Both the position numbers and the translations under genes were made by a program. 53,132 nt of DNA from Pseudomonadota bacterium (lineage in GTDB: Bacteria > Desulfobacterota > Desulfobacteria > Desulfobacterales > Desulfolunaceae). The stretch lies in assembly GCA_018818835.1 (NCBI GenBank), contig JAHIRD010000013.1, forward strand, positions 1 to 53,132, given 5' to 3'. The notes beneath the pieces are model-generated. The model worked only from the letters and a program-made list of their open reading frames with translations. It searched no databases and was not told the DNA's origin. Positions 8,290 through 16,966 of this stretch are shown in pieces. The number at the start of each line of letters is the position of its first letter. Position 1 is the stretch's first letter.

Positions 8290-9954
8290 ATGGAGCAGAA
8301 CGAAAAGGATTTTCTTGAAGAACTGAAATACTGTGTGGGTAAAAAAGATATTGTGAAAGCCTGCGCCCTGTTGCAGTTTTTTTCGGAAATATCTGCTAAA
8401 AGCCAGGGAAAGGTTCTGTTTGAAATTCTTAAAGCGTCTGATAAGGTGGCTTACCCCATGCTTGAGCGCTTGTCTCGCACAGAGGTCAATGACCCTTTGA
8501 TCAAAGAAAAAATCACCGAGTTGATTTATGAAAAATCATATCATAATTCAGCCTTGATCGTTAAATACATTCGGGGCAGGGACAGGGAAAATAAGGGTCT
8601 TTATATTCGGATCGCCGGAGACCTCAAACTGAAGGATGCTCTTTATGCCCTTGAAGATATTCTTCTGAAGGAAAAGGATGAAAACCTCCTCGAAGCCTCG
8701 ATTACGGCCATTGGGAAAATCGGTGATCCCTCAGCCTCCACCACTGTTGCTAAATTTCTCCATGTGGATACGACACGGCTCCAACTTGCGGCGGTGTATG
8801 CTCTGGCTGAAATGGGGGGGGCTTCGGCGATTAAAAAACTTTGTGAGTCCCTGACAGGGGATATTAATATTGGGCTGGTGATCGTCGACGCCCTGGCACA
8901 GATCCAGGACCACCTTGCCCTGGAAAAGTTGACCGAACTTTTGAGCTCTCAATTTGTTGATTTACGGAACGCCGCCATTGACAGGCTCATTGAGCTTGGC
9001 CCCAAGGCCATTCCCTTTGTGGCGGAAAATTTAAAAAGTGACGATGCCGACACGATAATCCACAGCCTGAATGTTCTGGGCAATATCGGTGATATCACAG
9101 CATTACCTGCCATATTGAAGGTGATTTACAGTGAACCGGAAAATGCCAACGTGCGTTTTGCAATTTATGAGGCCATGGAACGGCTTCCTTCGTCTAAATC
9201 AGCCATAAGCCTGGCCCAGGGTCTGACAGACCCTGTGGGGTCTGTGAGTATGGCCGCGGCCAAGGCCATTGACAAGAATCTGTCCACGGTACTTGTGGCT
9301 GGTCTTAAGAATATAGTCGAGGCAGGGGACAAACAGTCTGAACAGGTGGTGGCCACCCTCATTGATTCGGGGGCGGATAACGCCTTTAACTTTCTTTTGG
9401 AGTCCAAACTTTTTCAGGAATATGCATTCAATCATCTGATAGATAAAGCCCACCCGGATACAGTAAGCCATTTTCTTTCGATATTAAAGAAAAAGGGAGA
9501 CAAGGCCCTCGGCAAACGGATCAAAGCCGCCATTAAACCTGCCGAGACTTATAAAATCAGGATCATGGCCGTGGATGATTCCAAGATGATGCTGAAAATA
9601 TACATGAGAAAACTCCATGGCATGGGCTTTGAATCCGAAACCCATGAATTTCCGGTCCAGGCCCTTTCAGCCCTCAGATCATCCAAGCCCGATCTTGTGA
9701 TCACCGACCTCAATATGCCCGAGATCAATGGCATTCAGTTGAGTGAGGAAATCCGAAAATTATACAGCTCTAAGGAGCTTCCCATTATCATGATCACCAC
9801 CCAGAGCGATATCGCAGGGCAGTCAGTGTCAAGCGACAAGGGAACCACCGAAAATATCGTTAAGAAGGTCGGCATCAATCTGGTTCTAAACAAACCCTTT
9901 GAAGACAAAGATCTCCGGGGTGCAATCAATACACTTCTCCACATCCAGGCTTGA
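8290..9954 (+). CDS. HEAT-repeat protein with C-terminal receiver domain
   Basis: A 554-residue protein read from ATG 8290; an in-frame ATG at 8257 would overlap cheR by 14 bases. Residues ~1-410 are alpha-helical repeats of HEAT/PBS-lyase type, with phrases such as ALYALEDILL, AAVYALAEMGG and AAIDRLIELGPKAIPFV recurring about every 30 residues. Residues ~425-552 form a receiver: MAVDDSKMML, phospho-Asp in VITDLNMPEING, and the Lys in LNKPF. An unusual loop of about 25 residues precedes that Lys. It is the last gene of the che operon, which has no cheY, so it is probably a CheA-phosphorylated scaffold or output protein. The HEAT solenoid would provide protein-binding surface. The partner is unknown. 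Confidence 0.9.
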   Translation: MEQNEKDFLEELKYCVGKKDIVKACALLQFFSEISAKSQGKVLFEILKASDKVAYPMLERLSRTEVNDPLIKEKITELIYEKSYHNSALIVKYIRGRDRENKGLYIRIAGDLKLKDALYALEDILLKEKDENLLEASITAIGKIGDPSASTTVAKFLHVDTTRLQLAAVYALAEMGGASAIKKLCESLTGDINIGLVIVDALAQIQDHLALEKLTELLSSQFVDLRNAAIDRLIELGPKAIPFVAENLKSDDADTIIHSLNVLGNIGDITALPAILKVIYSEPENANVRFAIYEAMERLPSSKSAISLAQGLTDPVGSVSMAAAKAIDKNLSTVLVAGLKNIVEAGDKQSEQVVATLIDSGADNAFNFLLESKLFQEYAFNHLIDKAHPDTVSHFLSILKKKGDKALGKRIKAAIKPAETYKIRIMAVDDSKMMLKIYMRKLHGMGFESETHEFPVQALSALRSSKPDLVITDLNMPEINGIQLSEEIRKLYSSKELPIIMITTQSDIAGQSVSSDKGTTENIVKKVGINLVLNKPFEDKDLRGAINTLLHIQA

Positions 9955-10078
9955 TGGCGTCGTAAAAAGTCCCATATGCGGCGTTGTAGCGTTTGCCGGA
10001 CGTTCGACATACGACCAAGTATGCCGTCGGCCAAACACTATGCATTGCCTATGGACCCTTTTCCATAACCATCCATCT
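9953..10078 (+). repeat. MITE-like dispersed repeat, copy A (right end lost)
   Basis: About 126 bases that match, with small gaps, the inverse of 34552-34702. The first 31 bases of the shared unit (GATGGCGTCGTAAAAAGTCC...) are identical between the two copies. The unit starts at the stop codon of the upstream gene. Inside is a long imperfect palindrome around GTTTGCCGGAC...GGCCAAACACTA. The terminal inverted repeat seen at the far end of copy B is not recognisable here. Confidence 0.8.
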
Positions 10079-10339
10079 AATGACGGAACCCTGGATGATT
10101 CCTGGTTTCTTTATGCAGCTAAGGTATCTTACACCTTCTGATCCAAGCCTGCTGGTCCCCCCAGGAGAACAATGCCCGTTTTTAATGGCCTTGTTTCTGC
10201 CCCCCAATGACAAAGAATCAAGGTCAAAGAAAACGATCCTACCCGGACATTTGCATTTTCGTTATGGGTGGTATAAAAGCAATCCATGACGTTCTGATCC
10301 AAATTTTGGCAGGACAAATTTTGAACATGGGATGGACCT
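10079..10339. other. Noncoding leader before the penicillin-binding protein gene
   Basis: The rest of the 385-base gap after the che operon holds no supported gene. A TATAAA with a weak upstream TTTGCA near 10250 could be a promoter for the following gene, but the match is poor. A GGGATGGA ribosome-binding site near 10329 precedes the GTG start. Confidence 0.4.
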
Positions 10340-12307
10340 GTGGCTGAAAATAAAACAAAGACAAAACTGACGCTGATTATTCCTCTTATCCTATCCGCCA
10401 TGGTCACCGGAACCCTGGTGGGTGCTTTTTTTGCCTTTTCCCGGGACCTTCCCCAGATTGAAGCCCTCAAGTCCTTCAAGCCTTCAGCAGTTTCCCGGGT
10501 CTACTCCCAGGATGATGTGCTTCTGGCAGAATTTTATGCGGAAAAAAGGGACCCGGTGCCCCTGGCAAGAATCCCCAAGGATCTCAAAACAGCCCTTCTT
10601 GAAATAGAAGACCGTAAATTTTATTCCCACAGTGGGGTGGATATCCGTGGGATTGTACGCGCCATTGTTAGGGATATTATGGCGGGCGATTTTGTAGAAG
10701 GGGCCAGCACCCTGACCCAGCAGCTGGCCAAAACCCTTTTTTTGACCTCGAAAAAAACCTTGTTCAGGAAAATTCAGGAAGCGGTTCTATCCTTCCAGTT
10801 GGAGCGTCGCTATACCAAGGATGAGATCCTGGAATTTTACCTGAACCAGGTGTATTTCGGAAGCGGGGCCTATGGTGTGGAATCGGCGGCCACTATTTTT
10901 TTTGGTAAATCGGTCAGCGAACTTTCCCTGGCCGAGTGTGCCCTGATCGCTGCAATGCCCCGGTCCCCCTCAAGGTATTCTCCCTTGGTCAATCCCGATC
11001 TGGCCATGGTGAGACGAAATATTGTACTGAAAGTCCTGTGGGCCAGAGGTCATATCTCCGAGGCTGTTTATAAAGCAGCCAGCGCCGAAGCATTGACCAT
11101 GGACAAAGGGATTCGAAGGATGGGCCGTGCACCATATTTTGTCGAATATATTAAAAAAGAACTGGAAACCCTGGTGGGCTCATCACGCCTTTACAAAAGC
11201 GGTTTGACAATCCATGCCACCGTGAATGCGGAACTTCAGGAAGCCGCCGAAGCATCACTTAATAAGCATCTGGACGCCCTTGAAAAACGCATGGTTGCAA
11301 ATGGCACAGGCGATCAGGCCCCCCAGGGTGCCGTGGTGTCCATGGATGTGAATACCGGCGGGGTCCTGGTCATGGTGGGGGGTAAAAATTATGAAAAAAG
11401 TCCATTCAACCGGGCAACCCTTGCCAGACGTCAGCCAGGATCGGCCTTCAAGCCCTTTGTGTATGCCTGTGCTGTTGAAAAGGGATTTCCCCAGAACATG
11501 ATGATCCTTGATGCGCCGGTGTCTTTTGATGGCTCCCGTGGGGACAGCCCCTGGGAGCCTGAAAATTATTCCAAAAGTTTTCTGGGGGAAATGACCCTGA
11601 GAAAGGCCCTGGCTCTGTCCAAGAATATTCCGTCCATTCGGTTGATAGAGACCTTGGGCCCCTTGTCTGTCATGGAACTGGCCCACCGGATGGGCATTGA
11701 GTCCCGGCTTGCTCCCAACCTTTCTCTGGCTTTGGGTACGTCGGAAACCACTCTTTTTGAGTTAACATCTGCTTATTCGGTCTTTCCTGCAAGGGGTCAG
11801 AAAATAAACCCCTATACCATTGAGAGTATTGTTGACCGTAACGGCCGGGTGATCTTCAAAGCGGAAATGAGGAAACAGCCGGTCATGTCCCCCCAGAATG
11901 CTGCCATTGTCACCAATATGCTTGAGGGTGTGGTCAGGGAAGGTACAGCCAGGGCGGCCCGAGTTCTTGACCGGCCATTGGCAGGTAAAACCGGCACAAC
12001 TGATCATTGCAAAGATGCATTGTTTGTGGGTTTCTCTCCCTTTGTGGTCACTGGGGTCTGGGTGGGCCGGGATGACAACAGCAGCTTGGGACCTAAGGAA
12101 ACCGGTGCCATGGCAGCCCTCCCCATCTGGATTGATGTCATGGAGCGTTCCATGAAAAACAGGCCCAATGCCTATTTCGATATTCCGGATGGAACGGTTC
12201 AGGCGTCCATGGACCCGGAGACAGGGCAATGGATGTCTTCGGATAATCCAAAGGCCGTCCGGGTACTGTTCAAGGAGGGTCAGGAACCTTTGGAGGAAGG
12301 ATTGTGA
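10340..12307 (+). CDS. mrcA: Penicillin-binding protein 1A (bifunctional glycosyltransferase/transpeptidase)
   Basis: A 655-residue class A PBP that polymerises lipid II and cross-links peptidoglycan in the periplasm. It has a short cytoplasmic tail, then a membrane anchor at about 12-34. The glycosyltransferase motifs are EDRKFYSH, GASTLTQQLAK and RRYTKDEILEFYLNQVYFG (about residues 92-178). The transpeptidase motifs are the nucleophile box PGSAFKPF (near 367), ALSKNIPS (SxN box) and AGKTGTT (near 549). It is somewhat shorter than E. coli PBP1a and lacks the extra domains. The start is GTG 10340 with GGGATGGA upstream. It stands alone between the che and TRAP operons. Confidence 0.95.
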   Translation: MAENKTKTKLTLIIPLILSAMVTGTLVGAFFAFSRDLPQIEALKSFKPSAVSRVYSQDDVLLAEFYAEKRDPVPLARIPKDLKTALLEIEDRKFYSHSGVDIRGIVRAIVRDIMAGDFVEGASTLTQQLAKTLFLTSKKTLFRKIQEAVLSFQLERRYTKDEILEFYLNQVYFGSGAYGVESAATIFFGKSVSELSLAECALIAAMPRSPSRYSPLVNPDLAMVRRNIVLKVLWARGHISEAVYKAASAEALTMDKGIRRMGRAPYFVEYIKKELETLVGSSRLYKSGLTIHATVNAELQEAAEASLNKHLDALEKRMVANGTGDQAPQGAVVSMDVNTGGVLVMVGGKNYEKSPFNRATLARRQPGSAFKPFVYACAVEKGFPQNMMILDAPVSFDGSRGDSPWEPENYSKSFLGEMTLRKALALSKNIPSIRLIETLGPLSVMELAHRMGIESRLAPNLSLALGTSETTLFELTSAYSVFPARGQKINPYTIESIVDRNGRVIFKAEMRKQPVMSPQNAAIVTNMLEGVVREGTARAARVLDRPLAGKTGTTDHCKDALFVGFSPFVVTGVWVGRDDNSSLGPKETGAMAALPIWIDVMERSMKNRPNAYFDIPDGTVQASMDPETGQWMSSDNPKAVRVLFKEGQEPLEEGL

Positions 12308-12540
12308 TTTGTTTTGAGGTTCGGTTTTGATCCCATGCCCATGGGGTCCAGGCTTTTTACAATTCTATTACCATTGGTGCCTTGACATTCCTGGCTTTGT
12401 CTGTGCAAAATATTTAATTATCGCCTAGTATTTGTGTTTTTTACTTCCGCTTTCAAGTTAATCATGGAGGCAGATGTCTTTCCTATGAGAGATACGGCTT
12501 ATGCTTGGTATCGGATAATCCCAGGCCCAGGAGCTTTTTT

Positions 12541-13422
12541 ATGAAACGATTATTCCATGACACAATGGTTTTGATCATCGTGTTCACAAGCGTGTCATTG
12601 TTCTCAGGGTGTGCCCTCACAACCCGGATGATGGTTGACATGAGTTCTCCGGTTGTTGATCAGATGAACGACTCGTTCAACAAGACCTGTGATATTCAAA
12701 TTATACGTGAAAGTATGCCGTTTACGGTTGCCGGTCTCAGCGGTCTCATCGACATTTCTCCGAAAAACAGGTCCTTTCTGCTCAACGGTGCCCATGGCTA
12801 TTTTGCCTATGCCTTTTCCTTTGTGGAGGATACGGATGAGGCCAGGGCCAGCAGGCTTTATCTTAAATCAAGGGACTACGGGATGAGAATTCTCTTCAAA
12901 AATGAGGCGCCGTTTATCCTTGACAAACCCCTGGCCGAATTTGAGCGACAGGTCAAACGAATCAGAAAAAAAGATGTGCCCGCCTTGTTCTGGACAACGC
13001 TCTCCTGGTTGAGCTATATTCGCCTTAATCTGAGCAATGTCCGGGTTTTTCTGGATGTGCCCAAGGCCGAGTCCATGATAAGGCGCCTTATAGAACTTGA
13101 TGGGACCTATTATTTCGGAAGTCCCTATCTGGCCATGGCGTGTTTTTATGCGGACCAGCCTGAAATTTCAGGTGGGAATCCAGCCAAGGCCAAAGAGTAT
13201 TTTGAAAAAGCCATTGAAATTTCAAATGGGAAATTTTTGATGCATCATTTGTTTTTCGCAAAATATTACGCCGTGCGTAAACAGGATAAAGTGCTGTATA
13301 TGAATCTGCTCACGCATATTATGGATACTCCGGGAGACATCCTGCCCGACCATTGCGCCGTAACCGCTGTGTGTAAATTAAAGGCGGAACAACTGATGGA
13401 CCATGTGGATGACTATTTTTAA
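12541..13422 (+). CDS. TRAP transporter-associated lipoprotein, TatT-like
   Basis: A 293-residue lipoprotein read from ATG 12541. AGGAG lies 9 bases upstream, and the signal peptide ends in the lipobox LFSGC, with Cys at about residue 20. The helical remainder has TPR-like phrases such as FGSPYLAMACFYADQPE and AKAKEYFEKAIEISNGKF. This pattern, directly before a DctP gene, matches the TatT component described for treponemes (Tp0956), a helical protein that pairs with the TRAP binding protein. The likely role is to hand a hydrophobic or organic-acid ligand to the DctP protein at the membrane. The family assignment is from memory of its features, and the substrate is unknown. A 233-base gap upstream probably holds the operon promoter. 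Confidence 0.8.
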   Translation: MKRLFHDTMVLIIVFTSVSLFSGCALTTRMMVDMSSPVVDQMNDSFNKTCDIQIIRESMPFTVAGLSGLIDISPKNRSFLLNGAHGYFAYAFSFVEDTDEARASRLYLKSRDYGMRILFKNEAPFILDKPLAEFERQVKRIRKKDVPALFWTTLSWLSYIRLNLSNVRVFLDVPKAESMIRRLIELDGTYYFGSPYLAMACFYADQPEISGGNPAKAKEYFEKAIEISNGKFLMHHLFFAKYYAVRKQDKVLYMNLLTHIMDTPGDILPDHCAVTAVCKLKAEQLMDHVDDYF

Positions 13423-13439
13423 AGTGATAAGAGAATGAC

Positions 13440-14510
13440 ATGATGAAGACGATACACGCAATGCTTCTTCTGGTTCTGATGCTATTTATCGGAACCGGAC
13501 GAACGTATGCCGGGGAAGACGCGGCCGAGGTGGTGCTGAAGATGGCTACGGTGGCTCCCAAGGGACATGCCATGACCCGGCGAATGGATGAGTTCAACGA
13601 AGAGGTGAAAAAAGCCACCGGGAACAAAGTGGCCTTTAAAATATACTGGGGAGGGGTCCAGGGGGACGACAATAATGTGTTTCGGAAAATTCGCTTGGGC
13701 CAGCTTCACGGAGGTTTTTTTTCGGGATACAGCCTGGGTAATATTGTCCCTGAAATCAGAGTCACTGAGATGCCCTATATTTTTTCAAATGATGATGAAG
13801 TGCAATACGTTCGTGACAAGCTTGAATCCACCATGTTTGAGTATTTCGACAAAAAGGGATTCGTGGTTCTGGGAAGTTTTGTCGATATCGGTTTTATGTA
13901 TCTGTTTTTCAAGGAGCCTGTCACAAGCCTTGATGACATGAGAAAGACACGCTGCTGGGTGCCAGGGGAAGACTCAATGGCCCAGGCTTTTTATAAATCC
14001 ATGGATATCCAGCCCGTGCCCCTGTCCGTTAATGACGTCATGACATCGGTGTCAACCAACCTGATTGATTCGGCGGGAATGACGCCTTTCGGGGCCATGG
14101 CCTTTCGTTGGTTCACCCGCTTTAAATATATGTCCGATTATCCCATGCTCAACGTGGTGGGAGCCAACATTGTAACCAAAAAAATCTGGAATAAAATATC
14201 TCCTGAACACCAGAAAATCATTCTTGAGATAGCCGAAAAATACTGCAATAAGCAAAAAGAAGACCTGAGGGCCGCCAACAATGAAAGCATGGCCCTGCTT
14301 GAAGAAGCCGGTATGACCATCCTCCATGTGGACCCCAGGAAAAATCCTGAAAAAGTCGGTTTTCTCATTAAAGCAGGTGTCGCTGCACGGGAAGATCAGG
14401 TGGGTGTTCTTTATTCCCGGGAATTAATGGACAAAACACTGTCGTATATTAAAGAATACAGGGAACAGAATAAAGGTGAAAGCGAGGCCCCCCTTGCCAA
14501 AACATTCTGA
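13440..14510 (+). CDS. dctP: TRAP transporter solute-binding protein, DctP family
   Basis: A 356-residue periplasmic binding protein. A signal peptide (about 1-24, ending near RTYAGED) is followed by the DctP opening VVLKMATVAPKGHAMTRRMDEF. The family landmarks are GGVQGDDNNVFRKIRLGQLHGGFFSG, EMPYIFSNDDEVQYVRD and the ligand-pocket region ending in a C-terminal helix. It would capture the substrate and deliver it to DctQM. It follows the TatT-like lipoprotein by 17 bases. The start could be either of two adjacent ATGs (13440 or 13443). The binding-site arginine context (KTRCWVPGEDS) suggests a carboxylate ligand, but the pairing with TatT leaves this open. Confidence 0.93.
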   Translation: MMKTIHAMLLLVLMLFIGTGRTYAGEDAAEVVLKMATVAPKGHAMTRRMDEFNEEVKKATGNKVAFKIYWGGVQGDDNNVFRKIRLGQLHGGFFSGYSLGNIVPEIRVTEMPYIFSNDDEVQYVRDKLESTMFEYFDKKGFVVLGSFVDIGFMYLFFKEPVTSLDDMRKTRCWVPGEDSMAQAFYKSMDIQPVPLSVNDVMTSVSTNLIDSAGMTPFGAMAFRWFTRFKYMSDYPMLNVVGANIVTKKIWNKISPEHQKIILEIAEKYCNKQKEDLRAANNESMALLEEAGMTILHVDPRKNPEKVGFLIKAGVAAREDQVGVLYSRELMDKTLSYIKEYREQNKGESEAPLAKTF

Positions 14511-15039
14511 TGATGGGACACAAACAACCCGTCTCCACGGCAACAGCCCTCGTTCAATGGGTTTTTCCCTCTTGGTCTGGATGAAAAAAATGGATGCGGT
14601 ACTGGCCGTGGGCTGCCTTTCGGCAATGATTCTGATTGTTTTATGCCAGATTGTGTTGAGAAATATGTTTAACACCGGGATCGAAGGCGCGGATTTTCTG
14701 GTTCGTCATCTGGTTCTCTGGGTGGTTTTTCTGGGCGCAGGGATCGCAACCCGCCAGCACATGCATATCCATATTGATCTTCTGCCCCGATGGATGCCCG
14801 GGAAGATAAAAATGGTCTCGGAACTTCTGGTCACCGTGTTTTCCGTGGCCGTGCTTGTGATACTCACCTATGCCTCCTTTACGTTTGTGAAGATGGAATT
14901 CGATAGCGGGATAACCCTTCCCCTTCTGGAGTTACCCATATGGGTCGTTGAAATCATTATTCCGGTGGGCTATGGTGTCATCGCGCTTCATTTTATCGTC
15001 AATGGATTCATACGAATTTATCATAAAAATAAATCCTGA
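14476..15039 (+). CDS. dctQ: TRAP transporter small membrane subunit, DctQ
   Basis: Up to 187 residues with four hydrophobic segments, as expected for DctQ. Recognisable stretches are CQIVLRNMFNTGIEGADFLVRHLV and the GAGIATRQHMHIHIDLL region. The longest reading begins at GTG 14476, overlapping dctP by 35 bases. ATG 14557 (MGFSLLVWM) or ATG 14581 would start nearer the first membrane segment, and no ribosome-binding site settles the choice. It partners with DctM immediately downstream and is probably needed for stability and coupling of the sodium-driven carrier. Confidence 0.9.
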   Translation: MKARPPLPKHSDDGTQTTRLHGNSPRSMGFSLLVWMKKMDAVLAVGCLSAMILIVLCQIVLRNMFNTGIEGADFLVRHLVLWVVFLGAGIATRQHMHIHIDLLPRWMPGKIKMVSELLVTVFSVAVLVILTYASFTFVKMEFDSGITLPLLELPIWVVEIIIPVGYGVIALHFIVNGFIRIYHKNKS

Positions 15040-15048
15040 GAACGTGCC

Positions 15049-16326
15049 ATGCTTGTTTGCATTCTTATTCTGATCACCCTGATGGCCTTTCTTGGTGCCC
15101 CTATTTTCATCGTCCTTTCAGCCTATGCCATGACCGGTTTTTTCTATGCGGATATTCCCATGGCCGCAATCACCGTGGATGTATACAATAATTTTTCCAA
15201 TAATCCCCTTCTTTACACGATTCCCCTTTTTACCTTTGCAGGATACATTCTTGCCGAAAGTAAGGCCTCCATACGGCTGGTAAACGTATCCCAGGCATTT
15301 CTGGGTTTTGTCCCCGGGGGACTTGCCTTGGTATCCTTGATCAGCTGTGCTTTTTTTACAGCGTTTTCAGGGGCATCGGGTGTGACCATTGTGGCTTTGG
15401 GCGGTCTTCTATTTCCAGCCCTTACAAAGGAAAAGTATCCCGAATCCTTTTCCCTGGGCCTTCTGACGTCATCGGGGAGCCTTGGGCTTTTGTTTGTGCC
15501 CAGCCTGCCTCTGATTATGTATTCGGTGGTGGCTGAAACAAGCATCACCCAGACCTTCTGCGCCGGATTGATTCCCGGAGTTCTTCTCATCGTGATTCTT
15601 TCTTTTTACAGTGCCTTTGTGGCAGGCAAACATCGCATTGAAAGATCCAGGCCATCCCTTTCCTCGCTTGTTGATACAGCCTGGGAAGCCAAATGGGAAC
15701 TGATGATTCCCCTGATTATCATCGGGGGATTGTTCGGGGGGGTTGTAACCCTGGGTGAGGTGGCCACCCTGACCGTGTTGTATAGTCTTGTGGTTGAGGT
15801 GCTTATCTGCAAGGATATCCCAATTCAAAGGGTATTTGATGTGATGGTGAAAAGTATTTCCCTTTCGGGGGGCTTGCTGATTATCATGGGATCGGCCTAT
15901 GGATTGACCAATTATATGGTGGATGCCCAGGTGCCCATGATCATCCTGGATGCCATCCGATCAGTTATTGATTCCCGCCTTGTTTTTTTAATGGTGCTGA
16001 ATGTTTTTCTTCTGATCGTAGGTTGTTTTCTGGATATATATTCGGCAATTTTTGTGGTGGTTCCCCTGATTGTGCCCCTTGCCAGAAGTTATGATGTGAA
16101 TCTTATTCATTTGGGGATTATTTTCCTCGCCAACCTGGAAATCGGCTATTCCACACCTCCCGTGGGGATGAACCTGTTTATCGCTGCCTTACGCTTTGAT
16201 CGTTCCATCCTCTCTTTGTACAAAGCGACCTTACCCTTTATTCTGTTGTTGCTTGTGGGCTTAGGGCTCATTACCTATCTACCGTTTTTGAGTTTGGGGT
16301 TGATTGATTATCTGGGTATAAAATAG
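15049..16326 (+). CDS. dctM: TRAP transporter large permease subunit, DctM
   Basis: A 425-residue, roughly 12-segment permease of normal length. Family landmarks are the opening helices with FLGAPIFIVLSAYA, the AFFTAFSGASGVTIVALGGLLFPAL loop, and the C-terminal NLEIGYSTPPVGMNLFIA. DctM is the ion-coupled transport subunit. It lies nine bases after dctQ and closes the TatT-DctP-DctQ-DctM set. Only 45 bases separate it from the convergent toxin gene, and no clear terminator is seen there. Confidence 0.94.
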   Translation: MLVCILILITLMAFLGAPIFIVLSAYAMTGFFYADIPMAAITVDVYNNFSNNPLLYTIPLFTFAGYILAESKASIRLVNVSQAFLGFVPGGLALVSLISCAFFTAFSGASGVTIVALGGLLFPALTKEKYPESFSLGLLTSSGSLGLLFVPSLPLIMYSVVAETSITQTFCAGLIPGVLLIVILSFYSAFVAGKHRIERSRPSLSSLVDTAWEAKWELMIPLIIIGGLFGGVVTLGEVATLTVLYSLVVEVLICKDIPIQRVFDVMVKSISLSGGLLIIMGSAYGLTNYMVDAQVPMIILDAIRSVIDSRLVFLMVLNVFLLIVGCFLDIYSAIFVVVPLIVPLARSYDVNLIHLGIIFLANLEIGYSTPPVGMNLFIAALRFDRSILSLYKATLPFILLLLVGLGLITYLPFLSLGLIDYLGIK

Positions 16327-16371
16327 AAGCTTTTATAGCCTTTCGGATGTTATGTTCTTGGTGGAATAATT

Positions 16372-16638
16372 TTAAGATAGGTTCCTGTAGATATCTTTTC
16401 GATGCCCAATTTTGATGATGAGAATTACAAGGACTTCATTTTGAATTTCATATACAATCCGATAATCCCCAACTCGAATTTTATGAAAAGGATTATCCCC
16501 TTTCATTTTTGTTGTATCAACACTTGGGAGCTGTTCAGCCAGGCTGTCAATTCTTTGGCGGATACGATTCTGTTCAGGTTTTGGTATCTTTTTAAGTGCC
16601 TTTGCCGCAGATCGCTTGACTTCGATCCTATATTTCAA
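16372..16638 (-). CDS. RelE/ParE-family toxin
   Basis: An 88-residue basic protein with the RelE fold signature: an early KRSAAKALKKIPKPEQNRI helix, then KIRVGDYRIVYEI and VLIIKIGHRKDIYR near the C-terminus. Members usually cleave mRNA at the ribosome (RelE branch) or inhibit gyrase (ParE branch). The GDYRIVYEI...HR.DIYR pattern leans to RelE. It overlaps its antitoxin by four bases (ATGA), typical of coupled toxin-antitoxin pairs. The small module lies between the TRAP operon and the kinase genes and is likely a recent acquisition. Confidence 0.9.
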   Translation of the reverse strand: MKYRIEVKRSAAKALKKIPKPEQNRIRQRIDSLAEQLPSVDTTKMKGDNPFHKIRVGDYRIVYEIQNEVLVILIIKIGHRKDIYRNLS

Positions 16639-16886
16639 AGTTCAAGTTCCTTTTTCAGCTCTTCCCAAGGGATTGGTTCACCAGGTTCATTTTTTGCTTT
16701 CCACGCATCTTCAATATCAACTCGGTCTTCTATTTCTTGAAGCATATTTAGTTCTCTCATTGAAACGATGGCCGCAATAGGCTCACCACGGCGAGTCAAA
16801 ACAAATGATTCATCTGCATACGCCACTCTGTTAAGAATATTTGAAAATTTTTTTCTGGCGTCTGCGGTTGATATTTTATTCAACAT
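16635..16886 (-). CDS. Phd/YefM-family antitoxin
   Basis: An 83-residue protein read from ATG 16886. AAGGATG lies just upstream; an in-frame ATG at 16937 adds 17 residues that overlap the promoter and is unlikely. The N-terminal part (ISTADARKKFSNILNRV, then VLTRRGEPIAAIVS) is the Phd/YefM DNA-binding fold. The acidic C-terminal tail (EDRVDIEDAW...WEELKKELEL) would wrap and neutralise the toxin. It likely represses its own promoter, alone and with the toxin. Confidence 0.9.
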   Translation of the reverse strand: MLNKISTADARKKFSNILNRVAYADESFVLTRRGEPIAAIVSMRELNMLQEIEDRVDIEDAWKAKNEPGEPIPWEELKKELEL

Positions 16887-16922
16887 AAAAACATCCTTCT
16901 TACAGATTAAGGTTAACGTGTA

Positions 16923-16966
16923 GTACGTTTTGTACATAATGTAACATGATCATAGATAATTGTCAA
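16923..16966 (-). promoter_or_regulatory. Toxin-antitoxin promoter with possible operator
   Basis: On the minus strand there is a consensus -35 TTGACA (16966-16961), a 17-base spacer and a -10 TACATT (16943-16938), pointing at the antitoxin. Just downstream, GTAC-N5-GTAC (16923-16935) covers the expected start point and could be the operator. The promoter match is strong; the operator is a guess from symmetry. Confidence 0.65.
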
